Shown here: piece after piece, positions 1 to 12,085 of the stretch
Position numbering within the stretch: the stretch's first letter is position 1
Layout: every line of letters begins with the position of its first letter
NCBI GenBank assembly: GCA_002104985.1
Contig: MCGO01000095.1
Span: 1 to 64,000 of the forward strand
Source: Rhizoclosmatium globosum
Lineage: Eukaryota; Chytridiomycota; Chytridiomycetes; Chytridiales; Chytriomycetaceae
DNA: 64,000 bases
Direction: 5' to 3'
The notes under the pieces: generated by a model
Seen by the model: the letters and a program-made list of their open reading frames with translations, nothing else
Databases searched by the model: none
Told to the model about the DNA's origin: nothing
Translations under genes and position numbers: made by a program

Positions 1-69
1 TTGCCAAACAGCCTCCAAGAATCCGAAGCCTCTTCCATCGACCCTGTCCAAAGCTCAAGTGGAAACTAG
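1..69 (+). CDS. possible C-terminal tail of a plus-strand gene entering from the left
   Basis: The frame starting at base 1 is open for 22 codons and ends at a TAG at 67-69. It is Ser/Glu-rich and would converge on the glycosyltransferase that ends at 199. It is too short to identify and could be chance. Confidence 0.25.
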   Translation: MPNSLQESEASSIDPVQSSSGN

Positions 70-198
70 TGGGACAGGTGGGTCCACTGATGTCTTTTCC
101 CGCCATTGCTTGTTTGTTCAATTTCGGCAATAATTGTTTGCACCCTATTGGGTGCACACACAAGCAGAGGAGATTTTATGAGATAATAATACATCTTT

Positions 199-2003
199 TT
201 ATTTTGGAGGAGTGAAAAGAGTTCCTTCCATTTGAGGATATTCTTTGTCGTTCCTTAAATGCTTGAAAATGTACTCCGTCCGAATCCTTCCAATTAAATC
301 CATTCCCTGAGATGTTGATGCATCCACTTTCCTCACAAAGAGATATTTTGGGTCGGCATCTTCTTTATCTATTCCGAATGTGGCATTTGGTCCCAAGATT
401 TCAGGATGTGGCGAGTTTCGCTGCCATTTGAAGTACCTCTTGCTTGAGGCTAGTCTCTGGTTAAATTGTGGCAGTTTTTGATGACAGTACCCAGAAATGA
501 TTCATCTGGAATCTTCGGTGTGTTATTGGGTGAGAAATGGAGGGAAAAAGCAAACTCACCAGAGAGTGTTCATAGTAGGCAAAAGCATGAGCAAAAATAT
601 TTGAAGAGCGACTAAATCAATAAATCGAGTCAAGATCATCCACTGATGATGCTTCACGTATTTCCATCTTGGGAAAAGGTGGCGACGTCATCCCAAGCTG
701 ATTCATGTGAAAACTCGGAGTTGTCAGATGCTTTCTCCTCTGGAGGTGAAGAATGGCAGTAATCTTTTTGCCAATGCAAAATCAGCAGCCCAGTATCAAG
801 AAAGTTGAAGCCATCAAATTTGGGTTGATTTAGTATCCGCGCAATTTCTCGCGACGCTCGCAGAGGATAATCTTGCGACGAGAGATTAATGATATGCTTC
901 CAATCCGCAAGATCCAAGAGTTCCCAAAACCCATTCATCTGACTCCACATAATACTTCCGTGTCCCCAAGAGACCTCGAATGGAGTTGCTGCCATAAACA
1001 CATTCCCCGCAACATCTGCATCATCCCACGCATCTATTGATAACTTTTGCGACTTTATGAAGTCGTTGACAGCTTGCTCGCGTTTCGCTATGAAGTCCTT
1101 AACAGCTTTCATCAACGGTAAGCTCTCTTTCCTTTTTATCAACATGGATCAAAAAATGGCGGATCCATCGTCCAACTCGTCAACAAGCGTTTCGATGGAT
1201 TGAATACGCGACATGTTCCCGTGTGCCATTATCAAGTATGCGAGGTCGTATTTACGTTTTGAGCCATCTTTTCGAAGATGCCGATATCTTTTTCGCTCTT
1301 TAGGGTCATTTATAGAGTCAGGGGTTGGTATTGAGACAGGAAGGGTGGGTGGGACTATGGCGGGAAGGAACGAGCTAAAGTATGCAACGCGGTCAATCTC
1401 ATGAACGAGCCGTGAGTCGGTAAGATTGGCTAATGCATTTGAGCCTTCCGCTGCCATGTAGCACATAAGTCGTCGCGTTTGCTGCAAGAAAATGGTTCAG
1501 ATTCAATCTGAACTTTGACACTGAGCTCTCCTCTTACCTCTTTGACAAAAGCCCCTTTATGAATTTTCATGATAGTATTATACATCTTCTTTGCTCGCTC
1601 GTCTATAAATTCCGTGAATTGTTGAGTTGTTGGGTTAATCTCTGATATTCGTTGAGGCGGTGTATTTGGCCAGTTATGGATGACACTGTCAAGGTTGAAT
1701 GTCGCGTTGTTTAAGTTGTAGCAATATTTGAATCCATCTGCTTTGAAATGCAGCTTTGATATCTTCGAGAGGCCACTGTCACTGTGGAGCGCACTATGTT
1801 TTTAGCCGAACTGACAAGTGTGCTTTCGTACCTGTCAAGTTGGTCCAGCGCGTTGGTTGATAAGGCATCTAACGAGTCGTTTATGAAATCAGTTTGGTCA
1901 GCATCGATCGAGGCTCTTCGCTGGCTAAGTGCCACTATGAATAGTAGGATGAATCCAGCATAAGGAATCGAAGTCTCTTTGACGGCGTAGAACCAAATCG
2001 TAT
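199..2003 (-). pseudogene. GT14 (core-2/I-branching, xylosyltransferase-type) glycosyltransferase, frame interrupted
   Basis: Probable Golgi type II membrane enzyme that transfers GlcNAc or xylose. A hydrophobic anchor lies near 1930-1985, followed by a luminal stem. The GT14 core is clear: DLAYLIMAHGN, then IHVDKK, then VSWGHGSIMWSQMNGFWELL, then INLSSQDYPLR, then KHHQWMILTR, then IPDESFLGTV. Introns sit near 1735-1790, 1491-1545 and about 510-560. Keeping this motif order needs three single-base insertions: the T6 run at 1151-1156 (between SAIF and IHVDKK), the TTTT run near 677, and TTT near 464. All are apparent losses of one base. The first coding exon with the ATG is not resolved. Either a decaying gene or consensus error; the family call is firm. 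Confidence 0.72.
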
Positions 2004-2192
2004 CTTGGTTAGATTACCGATGCGCCCGAGATTGTATTCAGAGTGCAACATGGCGTTGAACGGTGGGAGTACGATTTTGTTCATGAAGTCGGGTATCGAA
2101 AATCGAGACCGTGTTCATGTCAATCACTCCTTACATTACCTAAAAGAAAGTTCAAATTTTATTCATTCAGTTGTAAAGAAAAAGTACGGGTT

Positions 2193-5100
2193 TCAATTGG
2201 AATCAAGCCTCTTGTTGGCTGCAGCCGCAGTCGCCATCTTCAACAACTCGGTAAACTCCCCACTCTCCTCGCACATCTTCTTGAAGATACCACTCTCCTT
2301 CTTCAGCAAATTCAATGGACTATCGTACTCTTCAATTTTTCCGCGCTCCAAGACGAGAACACGATCATAGTCAATGATTGTGCGCAATCTGTGAGCGATT
2401 GTTACGACTGTAGCATCCTTAAAAGACGTGCGGATAGTTTTTTGGATGTTGGCGTCAGTAGCCTCGTCAACACTAGCAGTTGCCTCTGCATTTCAAGTAA
2501 ATAATTAGCATGTTTCAAATAACTCAAAATGTTCAACACCCACCATCCAAAAAGAACACTTTCGTTTGTCTCAAGATGGCTCTTGCCATACAAATCAGTT
2601 GGCGCTGTCCTTGAGAAAAGTTTGACCCAGATTCAGACACTTCAAAGTCCAAAGTCAAGTTTAATCCTCCAGACTTGGCCGTAGAAGTGCTGTCTTCAAC
2701 AGAAAGTACAGTTTGTTCAGAGCTGCCCGCTGAAGAGCTCGGCTTAACGGCAACACTTTCTGACTTTGCATCCTTGCCTGACTTCACCTCTTTCTTCAAT
2801 GGGCTTCCAGATGACCCAGCAACTCCATTAACAGCTGTCACGGTAGAGGACAAAGAAGCTCCAGACTCATTACGCTTGAGTCCAGTCGAACTTGCAGTCT
2901 GCATAGATTCAAGCAGGCCAACCGCTTTGACAGCATCCCAAATAACTTCATCTGTATAAGCGCCCAAAGGATCCAAATTGAACCGCAATGTTCCTTCGAA
3001 CAAGACAGGATCTTGTGGAATGATTGTCAGACGATTACGAAGATCGCGGAGTCCAATGCTGGTGATATCGATATTGTCAATCACAATTGATCCCTCGAAC
3101 TGATTCAAGATGCGGAAGAAAGCGAGTGTCAAGTACTCTTTCCAGCACCTAAATGAAATGTCAGACCAATGACTCCAAATACAAAAAAACAACGAACCAG
3201 TTCTGCCAACAACTCCAATCTTTTCTGACGGATGAGTCGAGAAAGTCAACTCGTGTAAAACGTTTGGCAACTCAGGGGCATACTTGAGCGACAAGTTTCT
3301 GACATGGATTTCTCCTCTTGAAGGCCACAATGGAGGAGGTCTGTTGTTTGGAATAATGGCAGGTGGCTCCTGATCAATAGCACTGTACTCGTCAACTCTT
3401 TCAACTGCATTCATGGACATATCGAGAGTTGCGTGGGAACGAATCAACCAGGTCAAGTTTGAAGTGAATTCAAAGACATAAATCATTGTCAAACCAGCCC
3501 ATCCTGTTGAAGACGATCAGCAACAACACGTAAAGCGCAAGGCAACTTACCAGGATCCAACCCAGCAGCGATAATAGCAAATCCAACAACTGAACTCATC
3601 ACAGCAGAAAGATATTCACAACGCAAGTTTAACCAACGGTTTGCAGTCCACAAATAAAACGAGTTTCTGTTATTTGCATCCACCTTCTCTTCCATCTGAG
3701 AAGAGAAATTACGCTCAGTACCAAAGGCACGAACTGTCGAAACACCAATCAAAGTCTCCGAGAATTGTGCGTAAATTGGACTGTTGGCAACAGATTCGAG
3801 ACGCTTAAGTTCACGCGATGCTTCGAGGTACAAGTTGGAGATCCAGTAGTAGCTGCAGATTCATTTTAGCACATCAGACAGACGAATCAATTATAACTCT
3901 CACCAGAAAGCAATAACAGGAAGAACCAATGCAGACACTGGGGCAACATACAAAATCAAAATGATTGTGGACGCCATCTGGATAATAATACGGAAGAAAG
4001 AGTCCAAACTGTCCATACAATCGTTATCAATAGTCGACATATCCTAAAACAACGATTAATGAGCTTTTCGCCTTCATGCCACTTTGTTGAAAACTAACCT
4101 TGGTGAATCGATTCAACAAACGTCCAACCGGTGTCTTTTCGAAGAATCTCATTGGCGCTCCAAACACAGCTTCCGTCAACTTGACATGAAGAACGCGAGA
4201 TCCGATCAAACTTCCATACAGAACCCACAACCTCGTCAAAACCGAAACAAGCAATCCAAGAAGCGACAAGAAGGCGTACACAGAGATGTAATAGATGGCT
4301 GTTTTCTCTTCTTGGTGGACTGAAGAAGTTGCAACTGGACCGCCCAAAAAGCTCTGAGTGACAGGAGCAAACGACATAGCATCAACCTGTTCCGAGAATA
4401 CTGAAAACTTCTTGTTCGAGAGGAACCAGTAAGCGCTGTTTTCCATCACAGTGAACACAGAGTCGTGTTGGTTACTTGCGAGCAAAGTCGAGTTCCCAAC
4501 GACCTTTGACGAGTCAGTCCAGATTTTGATCCACAAGTCGCTCAAAAGCTGACACCGGTTGACGCAATAAATGCAAACAGGAACATCAAAAAGAAGAAGA
4601 GACCTATCCAAAAAAAATCAGCTCCAAACGTAATGTATACAATTCACTAACCTCCAGAAGCTCTGAAATAAGAAACGTAGACGCTCATCTTGACGCTACC
4701 AGTTGATCGATTCTCTTCATCAACAATCTTGGTTCCTTTCGTACTAACGCCCTTAAACTCCGTAGCCGAGGCTTTAATGGTGCTTTCATCACCTTCCAAT
4801 TCACTGATACTCTTCTGCTCAATTTCAATTGCATCGTTCTTGGAGTCTTCAGAAATACTGAGTCCCAACTCTTCATCGTCCAAGACTTCCTGGAGGGATC
4901 CAGCGCCAGCGACTTCACCGTTCTTCATGACGACAACATAGTCAGAGTATGGAAGGACAAGACCAGTTGCGTGAGTCACGAGGATTTTGGTGCGGTTTTG
5001 CATCAGTGGTCCGAGAATACACTTGAAGAGGAGGTGGCGCGCAGTCGGGGCGTCAACGGCCGAAAGACAGTCATCTAGGAGAACAATGCTAGCCTGAGAG

Positions 5101-8100
5101 TATGCAGCACGAGCAAGTGAGATTCTTTGCTTTTGACCTCCAGACATATTAATACCCCTAAACCCCACAATTAGATCCTAAATCTACCCAAAGAGATCAA
5201 ACAACACTTACTTTTCTCCAATCTCAGTCAAATCGCCACCCTCCAAAATCTCCAAATCCCTGACAAGTGCACAGGCTTCAATAACAGCCTTGTACCGTAC
5301 CACATCAAACGCGTTTCCAAACAGAATGTTATCACGAATAGTTGCGTTCAACAAGAAAGCGGTTTGAGCCACATACGCAACTGTGGCACCAGCGTGAGAT
5401 CTTGGGTCTGGAAGGAACGCGAACCCACGAATACACTTAAGTTCTCCAAGGAGCGAGAGCAAGAGACTGGATTTTCCGGAACCAGTTGAACCCGTCACGA
5501 TACTGAGTTTACCCAAGGGGAAAGCAAGACTAACATCACGCAATTCGAATGCACCTTGGTCTTCTTCGACGACAGCAGGTGTAGTGGGCTGTGCTGGTGT
5601 GTCGACTTTCTTCTTTCCCCAGGGAAGAGGGATTCCCCATCCCTTCTTTTTAGGTAGAGATGGTGTGTTTGATCCACTGGCTGCGGCCGATGGAGCAGAA
5701 GACCCCGATTTCTTTTTCTTCTGGTCGGTTCCGAAGTACATGAAGCGGCCTTGGTAAAATCCGATGGTTGGAGGGACGTATCCGGCTGGGAGCTCAACTG
5801 GTGGTAAAGGTGGTTCTTCATCAGCATTGATTATTGGGACAGCGACATGACTCGACGATGATCCTTCGCCCAAGAGCGGGGTTCTTTCGGTAATAACAGT
5901 GTTTCCGTTCTTGTTATCAACAGGTTTGGTAGCAGTGTAGTGGGATACGGTTGAGTTGTACGGATTCTCAGCATCGCCATACTTTTCAAGCTCTTCCTCC
6001 TTCAAGAAATCAGCGATACGGTCCAAAGAGACTTTGGCTCTCATCAACTGTATTTCGAATTAGTTCAAATAATCAAAGCAATTGAAGGAAACACACCTGC
6101 ATTCCAATCATGGGCAAAACGTTCAAACTAACACCAACTTGATGCAACAACGTGACACTGGTAAAAGCAGTAGCAGGATCCAACTTGTGACCCGCGATAA
6201 CAGTATAACAAAAGAAGCTGGAGAAAACTACAAGAATAGATCCTCCCCAAGCAATGACAATATATCCGATAAAGTAAACCCACAACTTCATGTTCTTGGA
6301 GAGCTCGTTCTCACGCGCGGCACCAACACGCTTCACAAATTCTTGCTCCCAACCAAAGTATTTGATGATTCTGATTCCTTGGAGGGCCTGAAAACGGGTT
6401 TTAAGTAAACACGCACAAAACCGTTCATGAATAACGGTACCTCGTTGATGACTTGAGTACGGTTATCTGTTGCACTGGCATAGGCAAGTTGCTCTTTGAT
6501 CATCATACTACTGATCAAACCAGTCAATGGGCCCGACACAAGAACTACAAGAAGTCCAGCAAGTGCAGAAGGTCCAAGCAGGTAAAGCAGGGCAGAGATT
6601 GAAATGATGGCTTCGATTGGGAGGTCAACAAGTGGTCGGTGAATGAATCCAGCAAAGTTATAGAGACGATTCGCGTCGCTGTGATATGATATGATAAGTC
6701 AAACGTCCATACTCTTGATAAGAGATTACCTTGACATTAAAGAAACAATCTTTCCAATATTCGCCTTCTGGTCAGGTTTGTCAAACATGCTCTTGTCCTT
6801 CTCATCCTTCTTTTCCGCCTGCTTTCCGATACCAGCGCTTCGTCTCAACGCTTTTTCGTAAATTTCAGACACGAGAGTACTTCTCAGGTTGATCGCGTTT
6901 CTTCTGGCTAGATAAAAGACCCATCCATTCACAGTGGACGTGAAGATTTGACCGAGCAAGAGACCGACAAGTAAAAGTACTCCATGATATTCGTCTTGTT
7001 CAGAGGGTGGGGATTGGAGGTAAACAATGATACGATTCAGGAAGAATGTCTTTGAGAAATCGAGGATGGATCCAATCACACAGCCGATAAAGACGACGGT
7101 AATGCGCCATTTGAAGCAAGCAAAGAGTGCAGCCATTAGTGTTGCAGTTGATTTTCTATTGAATTGGATTAGCACTTCTTCCACATGTCGTTTCAAGCAC
7201 ATTATTCCCTTCGCCCTCGTTTCGTCTATTCGCCACATTCATGACTCAATGAACACCAAATTAACTGTTTTCCTCTTGTCGCTGCGTTCACAGGCGTCCA
7301 TCAACACGTTTACGTTGCGTGCATTCCATTGCTACAGTCACACTTTGAAATACTCAACTGGAAAGGCCTGAATCTACGAACGACACTTTCAGTCTTATCC
7401 TTTTCGGAAAGATCCCAGACGTCTTCATCCTCCAAAGCCTTGTTTCTGGCTTTAATGAGCAAAGCATCGATCCAAGAATACGTGAGTTGGGCAAGCAGAG
7501 AAGCACCCTGTTCCCTACACGGTTCCCTCTTTCCCGCCTCTCTTTCGCTGTCTGAGAGCAGAGAACCCACAAATGTGACCTGCCAGTACCGCTGGACACC
7601 TTCTGTCACGACCTGGGGCAGGATGAGAACCAGCGAAACCACGGCGGCAGTAAAGGGCAACGAGCTCGTTGGCTCCGCAAAAGCGATGCTCTTCAAGTGG
7701 ATTCCACGCACAAAAAAGAGCAGGACAAGGAACAGAAACACTGAGTTTCCTTCGGACACGTCAACTGAAGCTCTGCGTCGAATGCGAAGAACGAGCCAGA
7801 GCAGCGCAACCACCTTTTAAGAGATAATTAAGTTAACAAACAAAGAAAGAGACAGAGAAAGACAGCGACAACGCACCCACGTCAGCGCCCAAAGTCCTTC
7901 AACAACAACCAGTCCAATCGACACACTCCCAAATTCAACAACTCCAAATCCAAGTGACACCGCACTTTGAAGCACAATCAGAAACACGTGGATCGAGTCA
8001 AGCGACGTCCATCGAACGTTCTTGTGCAACGACCCGCGCCCAAACACGAGCGTTGCTACTGGTCCGCTTATTAATACGACAAGGCTTCCAAGGAGCCCGA

Positions 8101-8149
8101 GACTGACTAGCCCGAAATCGCGTTCGGGTGGTGGGACGGCCGGAAGCAT
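2193..8149 (-). CDS. full-length ABC transporter, ABCC/MRP subfamily (13 exons, two apparent frameshifts)
   Basis: Membrane exporter of the MRP/YCF1 type. I read 13 exons: 8149-7877, 7813-7314, 7155-6730, 6678-6441, 6387-6097, 6047-5213, 5157-4652, 4603-4099, 4043-3904, 3852-3551, 3503-3198, 3148-2544 and 2485-2193. The order is an N-terminal hydrophobic domain, TMD1, NBD1 (Walker [13 protein letters not shown] near 5490; signature [14 protein letters not shown] near 5150; Walker [14 protein letters not shown]), TMD2, then NBD2. The NBD2 Walker A is split by an intron after VGVVGRTG; its signature is [16 protein letters not shown] and its Walker [17 protein letters not shown] Gly/Ser linker follows NBD1. 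One base is missing near 4573 (between a hydrophobic segment and [11 protein letters not shown]) and one near 3137, right after GKST. Other exon joins are in frame. Confidence 0.85.
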
Positions 8150-8324
8150 CCTTTTCTTGGGTTTTAGAGTCAAGAAATTAATGGAGGAAAGTGGGTTGCC
8201 GCTTCCACCCCAAAGTAAGTTGCTTTACCACCATCTCCAACATAGATTACATAATTAATATTTTGGCTCAGATGACTTGGGAAATGATTATTGAATAAAG
8301 TGAAGAAATTGAAGGACAGATGGC

Positions 8325-10866
8325 TTAAATTGCAATACTGTTTGTTATCTTCTGCGGAGTCAACCAAATGTATGGACTTTCTTTGCGACCAACAAGAGTG
8401 TTATTACGCTCTTCTACACGTTTGCCATACGCTTTCAACGCAGCTGCAAAGGCCGCAAAAACTTTCTTCTCTTTTACTTGAGAGGGACCATGCAAATCAC
8501 ACGCTCTCTTGCCAATAAAAACTTCTTTTGGTTCGTAGCTCGAAAGTGCTGCAACAATTCCACTTAATCTGGCAGATTCAGCAATTGTTGGCAAACTCTC
8601 CATCAAGTACGTTTGATCAACTTTCTCATCGTAACTCTTCAGCGGGGGTCGATGAGATTTAGAAACTCTGTTTGGAGAGTATGATGTGTATGTGTACTGG
8701 GAGAAGTTGACGGATGAGTGTTCTGTAACAAGTAAGATATTGTGAAGACTAAAGAATGTAAATACAAACGAGCCGTGGTTGTCCAGATCAACACCGCTAT
8801 TACTTCTGTTAGTAGTTCTTTTGTCTCAATTGACTTTGGCACTCCCTTATCGCCCCAATTGAATTCATCAGCTTCTTTTATCCAGTTTTGAACTTCTTCA
8901 TCTTGAGCCACGCTTATGTCAGACTCATAATAAATGTCGATGTACTCCTTGACAAAGTTATGAATGATTGTAAATAAATCGCGACTGTCCTCCGCCCAAG
9001 GATATTGTCCTGGCTCTTCCAAGCTATTTCCACTCTTTCCTGTGAATTCACGTTGTTCCAGTTGCTTGATTGGATTGTTGTCTTCAAAGAACTTCCATTG
9101 ACTGTAGGAATGTTTAAGAAAATCAAGGATACAATCACCCATCGAGAATATCTTCATGACAAGGTTAATGAGCCGCTCTCTGGCAGTGGCATTGACGGAC
9201 ATAGTACTGCGAAAGTGATGTTTAAGAATTTTATAGATTGGATGATGCGGCGAGAGCTGACGAGCCATCGATAAATCAAACGTTTCAATAACCAGGTGTG
9301 TGCGAAGCAGATGAGTTGAGAATTGGTGAACATTTGCGTCACCAAGACCAAACCACATCTTGTCAAAAAAGCATCAATTGATGTTTTGGACTTCAAAGGG
9401 AACCAACCTTTGCTAGAATCCATTGATTCAGCTTAATGTCGTCTTTTTCATCAGAAGGAGGTGGATAAAATACGTCACCATCTTTTACAACACGTATGGC
9501 AACTGGGTATATTTTCCCATGATCTTTGTCATGCCAAAATAAACCAACAGGCGATGCCATATATCCGTTAAATCGATGCTTTGTTTCGTCTTCTCCAATT
9601 CCAGCACAGTCGCTGTTAATTTTGTCCACAAACTTCTCAAGGTATGGTGAATAATCGACATAAGAGAAGTGTCCGCTCCTCAATTCCTCTTTTACATCTT
9701 TTCCTGCAAGGCAAGGAGTTTTTTCCAGTTTCTCACCAATTCTGGCGGGAAAAGTATCAGGAAATTCACCACCTGCTGGAATGGCTCGAATCATTACAGG
9801 ATTCACGCCAGAAACAACTTGAGCGCCAAAGACGGTGTCTTCTTGCCAGTGATAAGCAATATCTGGTTTTTTCTCCACCATATACAAAAGCTTGTCAATT
9901 TCTGCAAATGATTTAAACTAACTCTAGTAATTAGCTGATAATCTGATTTAATAATCTCTACCATTTGGCCACGACGAGTAAGGAGCTGAAGGATTCCACC
10001 ATGAGCCAGGGCCTTCACAACATGATAATCAAAATCATTTCCCTTTTCATAAGATATCTGAAGAAAAAAGTCAGAAGCCACTTAAATCCAAAGAAGAAAA
10101 ACCTTCTCATCATGAAACAACGTTTTGGTTTCAGCGCTATGACCAACAGGGAGTCCTTCCTGTTTGAACTGTGTATTGTACTTGGATTGCCAAAAACCAA
10201 TGTCTTCTGCACGAAGCTCCAGGATTTTAGGAGGGAGAACTTTGGGGTCTGGAGTGTGGGCCTATTTGATTTAATATAACTGAATTTTAAATTGGTATCT
10301 TACACCAAAGAAAAAGATACGACGCGGACCTTCGACAATCCAAGAAAAGACTGGAAAATAGAAAACTTGCGCGGTTTTCCCATCTCTATCTCTCTTCACA
10401 GTGATAGCCTCAAAATACCACTCTTTTTTAAGTTTGTTGTTCAAGGCTATAGCATAGATGTGGTTCCCAATCAACTCTGGCGCAATAACATGGAACGTTA
10501 AATAACCAGATTTCTTTCCAAGAGTTGTGAATCGTGAATCTGTATGATTGATCTTGATAAGCCAACACGCCAAAAGAATAATCATCTATTTACACGTAAA
10601 CTTATGTAGCTTGGTTACTGTAGTTTCTTTGACCAAAGAATCAGCGGCAGCACAGTCAGAATGATAAAGAGTCAAGTCAAAGTTGATGTCAACAAGTCCA
10701 TAGTTGTCAACTCCAGTTTGAATCTGAATCAGAGTTTAACTGATTATGTTTGAAAAAAAAACGGCCTGACCTCCACAGTCAGATTCTCAGGGCGCGTTTT
10801 CTCTTCCAAGGCTGTGTGCACAGTCGCAGTTCCGACAGTAGCGTTTTTAGATGGACAACAACCCAT
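8325..10866 (-). CDS. lipoxygenase with complete iron site and MGCC N-terminus
   Basis: Non-haem iron dioxygenase acting on polyunsaturated fatty acids. The catalytic domain has the family landmarks: LPPKILELRAEDIGFW, then WQEDTVFGAQVVSGVNP, then GDANVHQFSTHLLRTHL (first two His ligands, H-x4-H), HPIYKILKHHFRST, then HSSVNFSQYTY (His and Asn ligands, H-x3-N), and a final NSIAI ending in the Ile whose carboxylate binds iron. A PLAT-like beta region (YLTFHVIAPELIGNHIYAIAL) precedes it. The ATG at 10864-10866 opens an exon reading MGCCPSKN, a typical N-myristoylation motif with two Cys next to it. About nine exons join in frame with short introns; the join near 10600 is the least certain. Regiospecificity cannot be read from the sequence. 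Confidence 0.9.
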
Positions 10867-11750
10867 GATATTTGAGATTTACAAACGCTTAAACCTATCA
10901 ATGAAAAGAAGAAAATACGAATTACAATAGAATATTTTCAGCCGTTTATTTCATGAAAACTCATGTTGCCTGATGTTTCAACCTCGATTTCTCAAAGTTT
11001 GAATTTGGCCTCAATATTCTTCTCGTGTTTCCCTTCAACAAATTTAACGGAACTGGAAATGGAAGACCTTTAAACCACAGTGTTAATAGCCCTTTACAAC
11101 TATCTAATATCTATCTTGTGTTGACTCGCCTTTCCAAAACACTTAGCTGAAACATGGTAATCCTAATATTTTTAATATTCCAGCCAGCAAACTGCTATCG
11201 ACGCGGCCCTGCCTAATATCGTGAGAATAGCTAGCAGGAGGCCATCAGTTCAAATCTGGTAGAAGGCAGGCAGCCTTTTGGTGGAGTTCCATGCGAGTTT
11301 GGTTGGAGTGCGGTAGGAATCTGGGTTGAGTCTGAACGTTTACAATAAATCAGGCATTATCAAAAGTATCGACAGACGCGATAGTTATCATGCGGTTTCC
11401 AGGGAGGCCGCGTCTAGTTCACCATATTCCCAACTTGCATCCACCATTTTTCGTCACGAACTACTACTGCATGCAACCACGTTATGAATAAGTATATCGA
11501 TTCATTCTTTGCAGCCTCTGAAGCGCACCCTTGAAACAGGCGATAACATAGTGGGAATGATGTAAACTAAGTCGCAAGAGTCTGAACAGCCCTCAGCCAA
11601 AATCAGAAAGTATGAATGCATAGAAATAATATACTATCCAAGATGAATTCCTGAGGAAATTGAAAATGCTATGTCGTAACCGTCATTTTGGTCAACAACA
11701 AACAACACCAAAACAACACCCAACTTAACTCTCCTCCTCATTGAAAAAGC
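10867..11750. other. 880 bp without a recognisable gene
   Basis: No open frame of useful length or splice pattern is seen on either strand. The left end is the lipoxygenase 5' flank. A weak tRNA-like patch at 11215-11270 is listed among rejected items. Confidence 0.6.
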
Positions 11751-11822
11751 GGGCCTCACGGGGAATTTAACCCCGGACCTCTCGCACCCAAAGCGAGAAT
11801 CATACTACTGGACCATAAGGCC
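11751..11822 (-). tRNA. tRNA-Pro (anticodon UGG)
   Basis: A 72-nt cloverleaf on the minus strand. Acceptor GGCCTTA pairs with TGAGGCC, with discriminator C. The D arm is GGTCCAGTAGTATGA. The anticodon stem CTCGC/GCGAG closes the loop TTTGGGT, which displays TGG. The T arm CGGGG-TTAAATT-CCCCG is complete. A T run follows the 3' end on the transcribed strand, as for Pol III termination. No intron. Confidence 0.93.
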
Positions 11823-12085
11823 GCTGTTTACTTTGAACGCAGTTATGGCCAGAAAACTAATATTACTTGTATTTCGGTTTCTTAACAGCCGAAAAATTGG
11901 ACAATCGATTATAACGTTGAAGTTAAGTCTAACTTACGTTTGGCTCGTATATTGTGTGTTGGCTCTGTTCCATCAGTCTGCAGAAAAACAAACAAACGCT
12001 TATGAGGCCTGGATTTATTCAAAGAAGAACAACAAAAGAAATTGCAGCCCTTTTTTCCTGATGTTAACTTGCAAAACTGAACTCA

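Noticed and set aside
1140..1165. Programmed -1 frameshift at a T6 slippery run in the GT14 gene
   Set aside because: The other two breaks in the same gene, and those in the ABC and NACHT-ankyrin genes, have no slippery heptamer, so a shared programmed mechanism is unlikely.
11215..11270. A tRNA-like patch with a B-box-like AGTTCAAATCTGG
   Set aside because: No full cloverleaf could be built and the spacing is too short; at most an old tRNA remnant.
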